This document shows, one piece after another, positions 1-11,150 of a DNA stretch of 64,000 nt. The position numbers and the translations under genes were made by a program. The notes beneath the pieces are model-generated. The model was not told the origin of the DNA. It saw nothing but the letters and a program-made list of their open reading frames with translations, and did no database searches. Origin of the DNA: Augochlora pura. Taxonomy: Eukaryota > Arthropoda > Insecta > Hymenoptera > Halictidae. The number at the start of each line of letters is the position of its first letter. Position 1 is the stretch's first letter. The stretch spans positions 12,211,172-12,275,171 of the forward strand of contig NC_135780.1 of the NCBI RefSeq assembly GCF_028453695.1. Reading direction: 5' to 3'.

Positions 1-47
1 TTTTTTTATGTTTAACAAATATTAATTACAACTACAAAATGTGTCGT

Positions 48-53
48 TTTATT
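48..53 (-). terminator. mRpL49 poly(A) signal
   Basis: AATAAA on the minus strand, 53 bases past the mRpL49 stop codon. The short 3' UTR suits a housekeeping gene. Confidence 0.6.
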
Positions 54-105
54 TGTACATATGCGAACAGCTTAATCCTAATTTACAAAAAGTAATTATA
101 ACATA

Positions 106-380
106 TTAGAATCCTTTGGAATCCATCCACCGTTTTATAAGGTTCACATAATCACCTCGAAATTTAATTACACTTGCCAATTCGTTTATACGGACACCAA
201 CATTTCTGCGAGTTCTTCGTTGTATATAGGTTTTCAATTCAGCCTCTAAAGCCCAAATATCACCCTTGATCTTTTTCAGTGTTGTTATCCTTCGCTGTCC
301 TCTCATGGTAATTTCAAGATAGACAGGCTGCAGAAAACTTTTCGTGCGTGGTATATAATATGGGTAGTCTGTTGGTTTTG
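106..380 (-). CDS. mRpL49: mRpL49 coding exon 3 (terminal)
   Basis: The acceptor TTAACAG (387-381) follows an 80-bp intron. The exon encodes AKPTDYPYYIPRTKSF to the C-terminal DSKGF and stops with TAA at 108-106. It contains the core L49 fold segments GQRRITTLKKIKGDIWALE and VKFRGDY-like VIKFRGDYVNLIKRW. Confidence 0.95.
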
Positions 381-1295
381 CTGTTAAATTTTTATGAATA
401 ACAGTTCGATTAGAAGGCAATATTTTAAACATTCGATTCTTCAATGTAACATAGACCTACCAGTAGGTGGTGTCCAGCCGGATGCATATTCTTTTTTCTC
501 AAGAGGAGGCATGGGCACGATCTTATTTCCAAGTAAACGTTCTACGTATTCCCATTCTTTTGGATCCTTAGTCACCTCGTAATCCGTGTACTTCGAAGGG
601 TTTTCGTACATAGGGGAACTTCTGAACGTGCCCCATCTTTTTTGGATCTATCAAGAAACACATGAATTATTATTCCTGTTATTCGTACATAAATTCCTGT
701 ACACGCGTCTTTTAGGTTACCGCGTGCGACCATGTGAAATGTCTTTAAGAAGACCGCTTGTTCCACTAAGCAAAATTCGCAATCATAATTGTACCGTAAC
801 AAGTGCCAATGTTTCCTCGATCTACATTAAAATAATATGGCGTACATTTCACACGCAGCAATATTGAAGTTCAACAATTCGATTTACTTCCTTTAAGGTT
901 GTCTTTAAGTGTTTCATTGAAAACGTTTACATTGTGAAAACGAATAACCAACACGTGCGAGATCTCGTTTGAACACGAGACGGCAATCAAGCATCGTAAT
1001 AAACGGCGTCGCGATCAAATGAAAAATGAATGACTTAAATGATTTCGCGTAACCTAGCCTAAAAATGGCCCTTCGCTAGTTCGCCCGAAGATATCTATTA
1101 TGAAAACGCGAACGAGCTTGGCTTAACGAGTACGAACGATGAGAGGCGACAGCGGAAAAGACGAGACGATAAGGAGAACGGTGGTATTACCTGTGCCAGG
1201 ATCGGCGTGGCATTGTTAAACGGTTCAAACTGTCGCGAGGATCGCAGAATAATCACGGAGAGTTTGGAACGTGCGAGGAGTCGAAGGGCGGCCAT
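106..1295 (-). CDS. mRpL49: Mitochondrial ribosomal protein L49 (mRpL49), three exons
   Basis: Component of the large subunit of the mitochondrial ribosome. Model: complement of 106-380, 461-647 and 1191-1295, 567 nt, 188 aa. Exon 1 gives a 35-residue basic, acid-free start (MAALRLLARSKLSVIILRSS...) typical of a mitochondrial presequence. Exon 2 carries DYEVTKDPKEWEYVERLL and a PSGW-like ASGWTPPT motif. Exon 3 carries YYIPRTKSF, GDIWALEAEL and a C-terminal WMDSKGF, matching the L49 family (human has PYFVRRS, GDIWALQKDV and a C-terminal LEKGF). Splice junctions are GT-AG and in phase (0 after exon 1, 1 after exon 2). The start ATG at 1295-1293 has A at -3 and follows directly from the presequence. 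Length is slightly above the human protein (166 aa). The gene is divergently arranged with the large plus-strand gene. The identification is confident; exon 1 rests on phase and presequence character. Confidence 0.93.
461..647 (-). CDS. mRpL49: mRpL49 coding exon 2
   Basis: The acceptor TTTCTTGATAG precedes 647. The exon encodes IQKRWGTFRSSPMYENP through SGWTPPT and ends one base into an Ala codon at a GTAGGT donor (460-455). It holds the conserved family block around EWEYVERLL. Confidence 0.92.
1191..1295 (-). CDS. mRpL49: mRpL49 coding exon 1 (presequence)
   Basis: Thirty-five codons from ATG to a phase-0 donor (CACAG then GTAATACC on the minus strand). It encodes a Leu/Arg/Ser-rich amphipathic leader with no acidic residue before residue 24, as expected of a matrix-targeting peptide. 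The next exon is reached across a 543-bp intron (648-1190). Confidence 0.85.
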
Positions 1296-1926
1296 TTTGA
1301 CTTCGGTAAATAAGGGTCGGTGGCCGCCATTGGTGCGCACGGGCGCGTCTTCCTTCTCGTTCTCGTGCCAGATCGAGGATTTCCGCGCGACGAGCTTGCA
1401 TTCCCAGCATTTTCCCTGTCTTGCGGGAAACTTCGTCGCGGTCGGTCGCTCGCCCGATTGACGATCGCGTCGTCCAGCGGTCCTGAGTAACGTGAAAACC
1501 CACCGAAACGGCTAACGGGCCTCCAGTTATCGCGAACACTGTATACCTCGAGGTAGCAAGTGCCGCGTTGCTCCGAATTTTCCCGGACGATTCCCGTGGG
1601 GAACCGAGGCAGGGCCGGGACCGTTTTCGGGCCGGCGACCCAGCACGAGCCACCAGGAAGCTGTTCCTGCCGGAAACACCGACCCTCGCCCAGCTCCGAA
1701 GGGGTGAGATTCTCGGTGAGAATAACAAGAGAGGGAATTACCGCGAACGAACTATGGACCTGGGAGAGGTCGCGTGTTCCACCGTCAGGTGGCGGTAGCC
1801 TGAAAACAGTGGGACAGCGTATAAGAGACAGACACCCTGCAACGGGACTGTGTGTTTTTCACGGGATTGTTTTCCGCGTTTTCCCGCAAGCACCGTGCTC
1901 CCCGACGGTGATTTCTCGGCCGAGAG
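1296..1926. promoter_or_regulatory. Head-to-head promoter region and 5' UTR exon of the plus-strand gene
   Basis: CpG-rich interval between the mRpL49 start codon and a strong plus-strand donor (GAG then GTGAGTAC at 1927). The frame that would join in phase to the next exon meets TGA at 1909-1911, so the plus-strand exon ending at 1926 is read as 5' UTR. Its transcription start is not located. Overlapping ORFs in this stretch on both strands resemble nothing and look like CpG-island shadows. The two genes plausibly share promoter elements here. Confidence 0.6.
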
Positions 1927-2702
1927 GTGAGTACACAAGGTCGACCGTATCACCGGGCCCGAAATCAGCCCGGCAACGGCCGGCCGTGGCCCCACTAAAC
2001 CTCGGAAATCTCGAATCGGGTCCGACCTTTTGTTTATTCGTGGCGATTTTTTCGCGACGATTCGTCCCGTGATTTTCGACGGTTCTCGCCCGTTCACCCC
2101 CGGATTTCCTCTCTCGGCAGTTAACCCGCGATCCGAGCTTTCTCGCGAGCTACGATACACCGTGATCCCGGCCACGATCGTCGAGATATCGCGATTAATA
2201 TTTCGAAGCGATTCCCCCGACCCGAGAGAGAAGAGAGGCGCTCGCCGTGTGTATCCGTGTAAATGCAAAGTTTGTCACGTAATTTTTCTGACCGCCAGGG
2301 CCGCATCTATCAACCCCACTATTCCGGCCGGCCGATCGCCTACTCGCACCCAAAGACGAATTATGTAGTTTCTCTGCTTGGCGTGCGTTCTCGATTTCTT
2401 CCTGTCTCGCTTATAAGAGGAAAGGTATTATTTTTTATTCGATTATTATTTTTATTTTTTCGTTTCCGCCACGCATACGTGTCCCTTCCGATTATTACTT
2501 CAGTTTTGTCTGTCTATGATTTCTGCCTGCGAAGGCAAACATTTCAATGTGTTTTTCAGAAGAGTACATGTTGTATCGAGTCATTCGATTACTATTTGAA
2601 CATTTTATTCGCGATAATATTGTTAAAGTTCCCTATACAATAGTATTATGACATTTTTCTTTCAACTGATAATCGGATAGCATGTTACGACTGATATTGC
2701 AG
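1927..2702 (+). other. Intron 1 (5' UTR intron) of the large plus-strand gene
   Basis: GTGAGT at 1927 pairs with TGATATTGCAG ending at 2702. The interior has T-rich stretches towards the 3' side and no exon signal that I can support. Confidence 0.6.
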
Positions 2703-2726
2703 GAGCCCAATGTGGGTGGAAGTGAG

Positions 2727-5700
2727 ATGGCATCCAGGGAAAAGAAACCCTTAGCGCCTTCCAAAGCAAAACAGAAGGCGAACAATGATAGTGGTTTGTC
2801 GACGAATGAAATTAAAAGCAGAAAGGGTAAGACATTGTCGAATCTGAGACAGCAGCAACTAGCACGCGATATCTTGGAGGCTGTGGCTACGGGTAGTCAG
2901 CTTCCTCCGAAATTAGAGGCGACCCTGCCACGCAAGAAGGTCCTAAGGAATCTCAAGCGTAAGCAGAAGCTGAGAGTAGCGAAAGCGAATCTCATCAAGT
3001 CCAAAGTTCCGAGGAAGGTGGCGAACAGAAATTTATGCAGACTAACATCGGACGTCAAGAAGAGCGTAAGAACGAAAAGAGTGAAGCTTGCTGAGGAGAG
3101 CGGTGCTAAGACGTTTGATAATAATTCAAAGGTTTTAGAGCAACAAATAAACGATATAGATATTGAGGGTACAGGGACAGAAACGATTAATAGAAGTGCC
3201 AAGAATAATCTCAGGACCAAAAAGACCAAATTTATAACAAAAAGTAGTGAAGAAATAGAAAACGAGGATACTCAAGATAAAGACACAGATTCCATTGCCG
3301 GATCCAGTAGTAAGAACAGTCCGAAATTGAGCAGAAAGGGGAGAGGTTTGGAAAGTCCAGATCTTTTGACGAAGAGCGTTAAATCGACGAAATTCCCTGG
3401 ATTCAAAAGAAGTACGATCAGGGATAAGGACGGTTGCACCAAGAATATAGAAGGAGATATCAAAAGTACGAAAGGTAGGAAGAGTAATAGCAAAGATACG
3501 GATTTCGGTAAAGTGTCGAACGTCGACACGAAATATTCGAAATCTCTTCTGGAGGCTAAAAGTTCCATAGATCTTACCATTGACGAGGTAATAGCTTCGA
3601 TGTTGAGCGATTCGGAAATAGACGGTCAACAGGGGGTAACAGAGAAAATCGAGGGAAAAGTAACAAGAAGTAGAAAAATGCTGGTAGAGGACAACATAGT
3701 TACTGACATTGAAATTAAGAAGGAACCGGACAGGGAGGAGGCCAAAAGCATATCCGATGGAGAAAATTTAGGTACAGATACATTTCAAAACGCGATTCAA
3801 TTGCGGAAACGGTCGAGCACGTCGATAGGCCAACGAAGTTTACGAAACGGTAAACTGCGGCAATCGGACTCCGGCTTGTCCACCGATCTGGATCAAAAGA
3901 GGCGTCGTAGATTAAACTCGGATGATCCCGGTAATTCCGAAGTTATGGTAGATAACATTATGGATAGCAATTTAGACACAGAGTCTTGCTTTTCAGAGTC
4001 TAGCGGCAGCGATCCTCAAACGATACTCCCGACAGCCAAAGATGAGGCCTCTTTGAAGCAGGAACAGCTGAAGAATTGCGACGACAGTTCCCAGAATGGA
4101 TCGGAAACAGAGAACAATAATAACAGTGATCGAGTAGATAGAGTTAGTGAGATAGGGCCCACTCTGCGTTCAAAAACTAAAGCCAAAAGTACAGAGGCCG
4201 ATGTGAAAAATGACAATATTAAAACAGATTATACGAGAGTAGCACCTAAGAGTACAGAAGCGCAGGAAGACGTAAAGAAAGTAAGCAATTTAGATCACGT
4301 TAGGAAGGATAATATTTTAGCAAAGTTCGCGGACAAGTCCAAAAGCCGACGGAGTAGTTTAAACATAGATATGAAGAAGACGGTTAACTCTTTTTATAGT
4401 ACAGAGAAGTCGGATGGGAATCCGAAGTCTCAGATCGATCAAATGATAGAGAACATCAAGCTGACTATCGCGAAGTCGATCGAGAACAAGATATTCGGGC
4501 CGGAGAAGGGTCTCGGGTTGAGCAAGAATTTCGAGGTACCGAAAATCGAGGAGATCGTTGCGCCGTTGAGCGCCGAGTCCCAGAAGCTGGGCCTCGAGGA
4601 GAACACGGACGAGGATAAATCAGCTAATACGAAAAACGAGATGAAATCAGATAACTCCGAAACAAATTCAGTACCAAAAGTGGCTGACACTGCCAAAGAA
4701 ATTGAGAAACTAGTCATGGGCGATATCGAGCCAGCAGAAACTCATTCACAAAACATTCAAGAAAGCGAATCCCACGAGACTGACGAGAACAATAGCATGC
4801 ACAACAACAATAATAATAACAACAACAACGCTTCCGAGTCTGTACAAGTTACAGAAAACAGTACCGAGAATAATTGCAAAACAGTGGAGCAGCATGATGA
4901 ACCGAACGAGACCTCTGCCGTGAACGAAGAGCCTGAGAAATGTTCGGAACAAACGGACGATCAGACGGCGAAGACGTTGGAGGACGCTAAGAAAACGATC
5001 GCCATTAGGAAATCGCCCAGAATAAGCGACAAAGGTTCTCCGGACAGTAGCGAGACTAAGAAGTTAGGGAAAGTAGCAAACGGCAAACCGGTTCAAAAAC
5101 CAGACCACGGTGACGATCTTCCACGGGATGATTCGTCTAAATCTGCTTCCGAAAAGACTGTCTCGAACGAAGAGCAAACGAAAGAGGTTGCCGAGCCTTC
5201 CAAGCCTTCCGACGAATCTGTTTCCTCCGCGGCAACCGGCAATAGCATCGAAGACGTGGTCGCGCAACTCGAAGAAAGTATACAGGAGGAAGATAAATCG
5301 AATGAGACCCTTGAAAACGAACCCGAGAATATCTGGGATATTTCCGTAAATTCGGAGGAAGGAGAAACGTTGGAGAGTATTTCGAAGGAAGTGGAGAGAC
5401 TGGTGGCAAGAGATCAGCCGGGCAATCAGCCGGAAACGGACACGGGGAGCGTACCAGATAAAGAGGAGTTGAGTGTGAAAGACACGGACGAGCCCTCCGC
5501 GCCTCAGACAGCGTCAAGCGTTAGCGAACAGGAAACAACTGTAAATAACATAGTCGCCGAACTGGAGGATGAAAGTATTGTGCAAGAGACACCCGAGGCA
5601 ACCGAGAATGCCAAAGAAGCTGAAGCACCGACCACCGTGGATGAGCAGGACACGAAAAATGATAGGAATAGTTGTCAAGTACCGGAGAACCTTGGCTCGT

Positions 5701-7016
5701 GTTCAGATTCGAAATCTGAAATCTCTGATGTGATCTCCAAAGATACTGCAATTCCTGTTCAAGAGAGTAAAGAGGAGGATGAGCACGATAGCATGAAGAA
5801 CGAGAAATGTAAAGAGAGCGGCGCGTGTAATGATGCGGCAGAGAAAAGTCCAAGTTGCGAGACGGTGGAAAAGGAAGAAGACGCGAACAAGAATCCAGAG
5901 CAACAGGTTGCATCGCCGGTCGCGGAGAGTTCAGGCGAGAAGACGGTCCAGGAGAATGCAACGGAGGAACAGAAATCTATCGTCGAGGAGAAGAAGAGGG
6001 TGTTGAGGGCTCGAGATAAGGCGAAGAAAAATGAGAAAGGGCAGACATCGTCGAGCAAGGAGCGCAATGACAATTCCAAGGGGAAAAGTGACGAGGACAA
6101 TGTCCAGAAGAAACAGAGTGGACAGCAGAACGACGTTGAGGAAGACTTGGCAGAGGAGAAAATGGAAAACCCGTCGACTAACGCGGAGGATCCGGAAGAG
6201 AGCCAGAACAATGGTGACCCGGAAACTAACGACCTGGAGCGTCAAGCTCGCACTCGTCGCAGCAGAGAATCGAAAAGACGTAAAGACGAACACTTGGCTT
6301 CCCTGAAGAGCAAAAGATCGAAGCGAGAGGTGCGAAGATCTGATCAACAGAACAAGGAGGAAACGCTGCTCGACAACGAGGTAGCCACGATCAACGAGAA
6401 CAACCAATCGTACTTGAGCAAATATGGTGGTGGGGCGGAATGCGCCACCAACTTCAGAGGATTCTCCGAGGGAGGCAGAGGGAGTCTGGAGAAGCACGAT
6501 AACATTGCGGACAGTGCGCGCAGCAAGTCGGAGAACGATCTGGTGATCGCGAAGGAGCCTGAAGTTAATTGCGACGACAGGTTATCTAGGAATCTGTCGC
6601 AGAACCATGTGACGAAACAAGATCAGAAGATCGACATTCTGGACGCGCAGCAGGACAAGTCTGCAAAGACGCCGGAGACATCTCAAAAGGACTCGGACGA
6701 GACATCGACGTCTGGCGAATCGTCCAGCAGCGTGAACGTCGCGGTCAAGATCCTGGAAACGCCCGAAGACAAGGCCAAGAAAGAATCCATCCTGCGATTG
6801 CTGGGTCTCGAATCCCTGGAGAAGGCTGCGGAGAGGATGAACCATCAAAAAGCCAAGAAAGAACAATATACTGGTACCTTGAAGACCGTGATCAGAGTGC
6901 AAAAAGAAAAGGAGAGGGACAAGAGACGGTCCAGATCACCGTTGAAGATGGTGTTGAAACAAGGTCGCGGAGACGGCGAAGGCGATTCACCAGAGTTTTA
7001 CACCATTCAAAAGGAG
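2727..7016 (+). CDS. Coding exon 1 of the large gene (1430 codons, mostly disordered)
   Basis: A single very long exon, ending in phase 0 at GAG then GTACGCG. It is strongly biased to Lys, Glu, Ser, Asn and Asp with little hydrophobic content. Only the first ~110 residues and the last ~80 (from ESILRLLGLESLEK, residues 1353-1366) look structured. Repeated short acidic phrases such as IVAELEDESI, VVAQLEESIQ and ESISKEVERLVARD recur between residues 860 and 960 and suggest a degenerate helical motif. The open frame extends upstream to 2682, but the acceptor at 2701-2702 makes 2727 the better start. Confidence 0.92.
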
Positions 7017-10000
7017 GTACGCGTCAATCACGATGACACGATATTATGATTTCGTCGACAGGAATCTCTTTACTAAATATTCTTCTTTCGTTTTCAGTTT
7101 GGAACCAGTGGTTTGGGCGATAGCAGCTCTGGTGCGAACCGAAAGTTCTCTACTAACCACAGACACTCTTGCGGTAATCCTGGTTGCGGGAATAACTACA
7201 TTCTTAATCGTTCCCCTGTCCTTTGCTTTATTAAACAAACACGTGTCCTCGTACCCTGTTCAAGCTACCCCCCCTAGAATCGCGGAGAGAATTGCTTGAC
7301 CCTGAATGTTGGATGAACTCGTTCGAGGATCTACCCTTGCATTTTATGTCGAGCAATTTTTATTCCTCACCAGCCCTGCAAATCATGTTCATAACAGTTC
7401 TTTTTTTTAAAATAACAAGCATGCCACCTCGTGCTACTGCTTCAAAGATTAAACTGAGTCATTTTGTTAACCCTCCAGTCACCTCCCCACTAAAATTGAT
7501 CACACATTGCCGGATAAAATAACATCGATATCTCGGTTCTGCCCACGATCCGAGAGTTTCAGAGAGGACTGTACGTAATCATTGATCCTTTTATCGCCAC
7601 AGACGAAGACAACGAGGACGCTGCTCCGAAGGATCGCCAGTCTCTCGTGATTCCAGAGAAGTCCTCCTCGTTCTCTATTCACCCCGGACGACTCTGCGCG
7701 GACGTCTGTTGCTATTGCTTCGGAAAGTTCGGATCCTTGGACACGCCGATGCATCTGGCTCAAATGAAGTCGGACGAGAGACGCAAAAAGATTCTGAATA
7801 TTGAAAGACACCTCACGAAGGACTCCTGCTTGTGCGACGCGTGTTACCGCCATGTCGACAGAAAGGTACATATCTTTTCTCTTTTGTCAGCCCATCTATA
7901 AGTTTACATAGGGAGGTATCGTCAATTTTTGGACTGTGAAACTTTGCATAGTTGACCAAGTAGTTCAAGAATAGAAGAAAGTGAGATTAATTTTCGTTAG
8001 AATGGTTGCTAATTAAGATTGTTGTCCGCAGGCGAACACTAGTCCAACGAATATGCAAACAAAACCACAGAAGCAACACCGACAGCTAATGGTGTCCAAG
8101 TGTTCGGCACGTGACTGCAGAGACGCTGCGAGGCACCACGTGAAACGCCGCTGGTTGTTGAAGATAAAAGCCGGTTTGCAAAAGCAGGTGAATTCACGTT
8201 TTCGACAAGGAACATTTTCTTCAACGCATACAAATTGCTATACATTTTAACGAATTCTCTATTGCTATCCACAGGTGGATATCGATTGGGAATCCAGCCA
8301 GCATACGTCTATGTCGTTTTGCGTCGGTCATTACTCGAAGATAGAGCGATTCTTGACCTGCGCCCTCTGCAAACGCCGGCTAGCGAGAAACTATACTCAT
8401 CAGCTGGCGAATGCGGAGACCGACGAACTTAACCAACGACTAGGACAACAAGGTGTTCCTGTTGTATTAGCCGCTGGTACCTTCGTCTGCAAGCTGTGCC
8501 GCTACTTCACGCAGCTCCAGCTCAAATACAAGGACGTCGAGAACATGAATATGAGTCATCGGTCCTTCTTCAAGAATTATCGCAAGAGGTACGATTGCGC
8601 GTGGTTACTGAAAATCAAGATAGATATAAGATGAAAGAAATTTGTTAATTGTACATTCGATATTTCCGTTTAGAATTCTACACTACCACGACATCAAGGT
8701 TCTGGACAACGAGGATGACGAACTGTCGTCGCAAAACCAGTCGAAGGACAAAGAGAAACGCAAAAAGAATAAATGCCCTCCGCAGTCGAAGACTGGAATC
8801 ACCAAGTTCCCGGATGCCACGGCCAACTCCTCCACGGAGAAGACGATGCCAGAGCTGACCAAGGTCGAGGGAACCATTTCCGAGACGGACAACGAGAATC
8901 GTACGACGAAAACGAATTCGACGGACGATGGGATGGTGCCCGGTGTCGTGCAGTTCCTCGGCCTCGAGAGCACGGTGGAGAAGCTGAAGAAACGTAAACT
9001 GCTCGAGATGCATCCGTACAACCCATCGGACGCGACGATACCTTGCGAGAACCCGAGCGAGGTGGTGGAGATCCTTGCAATGGACAAAGAGGTGACTCTA
9101 ACCAGATTGCCAAAGAGACCGAGGACGAACAACGACATCACGCCCGTGGTACAACGACTGGGCGCCAATCCTTCGATCAGCGTGCGCACCTTGTTCCCCG
9201 GCGAAGAGGAGATGAACCTACACGCAAACGTCGAGTTCGCGAACGTGCGGGAGATCACTCCTCAGGGCTGGGAGAAGTGCGCTACCATGATACAATACGA
9301 TCGAGACACCAAGCTGCTCTGGCAGGAGTTGCAGAGACCGTACGGCAACCAGAGCTCGTTCCTTAGACATCTGATACTTTTAGAGAAATATTACAGATCC
9401 GGCGACCTTGTATTGGCTCCGAACGCTTCCCGGAACGCGATCAACTACTCGACGTCCGTTCAGAACAGACTGATATCCTACGAAGGTCCGGAGAAGATGG
9501 ACGAGCCGATCATGGAGCCAATTGCCTCGGAGTACCACAACTCGCGACGCCTAAGCGGCGGCTACGTGCTCGAGAGGGATCGGTTGGGCGTGCCCGGGAC
9601 GAGCACCATGAAGACCGCCACGACGACCACGACGACCTCGCAGGGAACGAAAGGTAGCCCGTCGCGAGTTCTCAAGTTGAACCCCGGCGTGTCGATCATC
9701 AAGAAACCGCCACCCAACTTGCAACGATTGAACCTGCCGTCCACTAGCAGCGCGACGAACGGGAACGTGAAACGAAAAGACGTCCAAAAGCCGGCGCCGG
9801 CCTCTGCCGGGGGCGGCAAGGTATTTCAGCTGAGCGAGCCGGAGTACAAGCGTCTGCAGACGTTGAAGAAGCAAAAGCAATTGCTCTCGGAAAAGTCGAT
9901 GAGCCCCGGAACGGTAACCGGGGCCGGCGCCGCAGCCGGCTCGAGTTCAACCTCGCCGCCGAATCTGAAGTCGACGCAGTACCAGAAGGCGCAACAACTC

Positions 10001-10267
10001 GCCGCGCACACTCAGTTCCAGAAACACCTGAGGATGCAGCAGGAGATGCTTAGCCGGCAGAGCAGAGGCGACTTCGAGCCGTTGATCTGCGACGTGCGCT
10101 CGTTGGCGAACGAGAACAGCCCGACGCAGAATCTGCTGCACAACCTGAACCTGCCGAAATCGATACAGGTCACCACCAAGTCCTCCAACCAGATCCCGAT
10201 ATTGCCGAAGATCCCGAAGTCGCTGACGGTGATACCGCAGACCGTCACGAGACCCGCCGACAAATGA
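2727..10267 (+). CDS. Large probable nuclear protein with Cys/His-rich region, six coding exons (2230 aa)
   Basis: Model: 2727-7016, 7098-7173, 7603-7865, 8032-8187, 8275-8588 and 8674-10267, total 6693 nt, all GT-AG and in phase. ATG 2727 (GTGAGATGG, purine at -3) is the first start after the 2702/2703 acceptor. Residues 1-110 are basic with a helix-like RQQQLARDILEAV segment. Residues about 110-1340 are low-complexity Ser/Lys/Glu/Asn with NLS-like KRSRRK-type clusters, a poly-Asn run near residue 692 and a SUMO-consensus IKKE at 330-333. Residues 1487-1690 hold paired cysteines and histidines (C1487, C1491, C1492, C1494, C1531, C1533, C1536, C1567, C1572, C1611, H1614, C1624, C1627, C1667, C1670). 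Residues about 1865-1970 look folded (GWEKC, LLWQELQRPYG). The tail is Gln/Ser-rich. I do not recognise the family; a chromatin or transcription role is inference from composition only. Confidence 0.9.
7098..7173 (+). CDS. Coding exon 2 of the large gene (small 76-nt exon)
   Basis: TTTCGTTTTCAG precedes 7098 and TTGCG then GTAATCC follows 7173. It enters in phase 0 and leaves in phase 1. This exon is required because exon 1 ends in phase 0 while exon 3 must be entered with one base carried. It encodes FGTSGLGDSSSGANRKFSTN plus HRHSC, Gly/Ser-rich. Without it the downstream frame breaks. Confidence 0.8.
7174..7602 (+). other. Intron between coding exons 2 and 3, open for 34 codons
   Basis: The exon 2 frame continues through the donor to a TAG at 7275-7277, so a retained-intron product would end after about 34 extra residues, beginning GNPGCGNNY. 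The rest has no coding signal. Confidence 0.55.
7603..7865 (+). CDS. Coding exon 3 of the large gene (first Cys cluster)
   Basis: The acceptor TTATCGCCACAG precedes 7603. The donor after AGAAAG is GTACAT. It encodes an acidic lead (DEDNEDAAPKD) and then the first Cys module: CADVCCYC (1487-1494) and CLCDAC (1531-1536), about 36 residues apart, a spacing compatible with a treble-clef or ZAD-like metal site. Confidence 0.88.
8032..8187 (+). CDS. Coding exon 4 of the large gene
   Basis: Fifty-two codons, phase 0 at both ends (CCGCAG before, GTGAAT after). It contains CSARDC (1567-1572) followed by ARHHVKRRWLLKI, a basic helix-like segment with a conserved-looking Trp. Confidence 0.88.
8275..8588 (+). 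CDS. Coding exon 5 of the large gene (second and third Cys clusters)
   Basis: The acceptor CTATCCACAG precedes 8275. It leaves in phase 2. It contains FCVGHYSKIERFLTCALCKR (1610-1629), a C-x2-H ... C-x2-C arrangement, and FVCKLCRYF (1666-1673), then a helix-like SHRSFFKNYRKR. Together with exons 3 and 4 it forms an approximately 200-residue Cys/His-rich region. Confidence 0.9.
8674..10267 (+). CDS. Coding exon 6 of the large gene (C-terminal 531 codons)
   Basis: The acceptor ATTTCCGTTTAG precedes 8674; the split Arg codon joins exon 5. Contents in order: acidic/basic linker; a VVQFLGLESTVEK motif (1791-1803) resembling one at 1355-1366; a globular-looking block 1865-1970 with TLFPGEEEMNLHANVEF, GWEKCATMIQYD, LLWQELQRPYG and YYRSGDLVLAPNASRNAINY; then Thr, Gly/Ala and Gln/Leu-rich tail segments. 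Stop TGA at 10265-10267. Confidence 0.92.
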
Positions 10268-11150
10268 GACACAGAGACTCGAGGAATGACAAATGCGAGA
10301 CAAGGCGCCGCGGCGGATGCTCGAGAATCGCTAGACAGAGATGGGACAGTAAGTAGTTAGACACGTTATACCTTTAGGCGAAAGTGAGAAAGGGGAGAGA
10401 GGAGGGCGGGGATCCGATCCGGGCGGAGCCGTGAAATCGGCTCGCACACGAAACGGCGTTTTATTAAAACGACGCTCAATCACTGTTCCGGACACGGAAG
10501 GAAACCGCCCACACGATGGAAGCGAGACAATATCTGCCTTAATCGAGCGCATCGTTTGCCACTGTGCTCGGAAAGCTCAAAAAATACCTACGACGCGCGC
10601 GTCGCGTGGCGCGTCGTCGAACGAATATTTTCGTCGACCACAGGGCCCCCCGCGCGTTCGTTATATAGATAGAAATATAGGAATAATGAAACGGAAAAAA
10701 AAAGGAAATGTACGGATATCACGAACGTTGGGAGGATACTCGGAGAGACACTAACGGAGATTTAATTAGACTAACCAACCAAAGCATCGACCTGTGTATA
10801 TGTGAAAAGAAGAAGAAGAAGACGAAGAGGAAGTTGATACGAGGGGAACGAAACAAGTTTTAACGAAATGGGAATCGTGTTCAGGTAAAGAGAGAGAGAT
10901 TAGATGTATATGTATGTATAGAAGTTCGTATACCGGCGCATGTAGACGTGCATACGCGTGTGCAGTGTTTCCGGAGGCGGATGGAAGTGCCTAAAATGTA
11001 TCGCGAGATGAAATCGTTACTTTTTTTGATGACAGAGTATAAAGTCGAATGGATTCGCGTAGCACGGTATGCATGTCCGTATTACATATGTACGGTATAT
11101 GCGCGGTTCATATACATATGTATATATTGTATATTGAAACAAGTAATAAC

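Noticed and set aside
586..867. 93-codon plus-strand ORF
   Set aside because: Antisense to mRpL49 exon 2 and its intron.
1289..1296. GCCATTTT as a Pho site upstream of the large gene
   Set aside because: It is the reverse of the mRpL49 start codon context (AAAATGGC), so it is explained by translation initiation.
4799..4832. Poly-Asn run as a possible sequencing insertion
   Set aside because: Frame is maintained through it and Asn tracts are common in insect nuclear proteins; treated as genuine coding.
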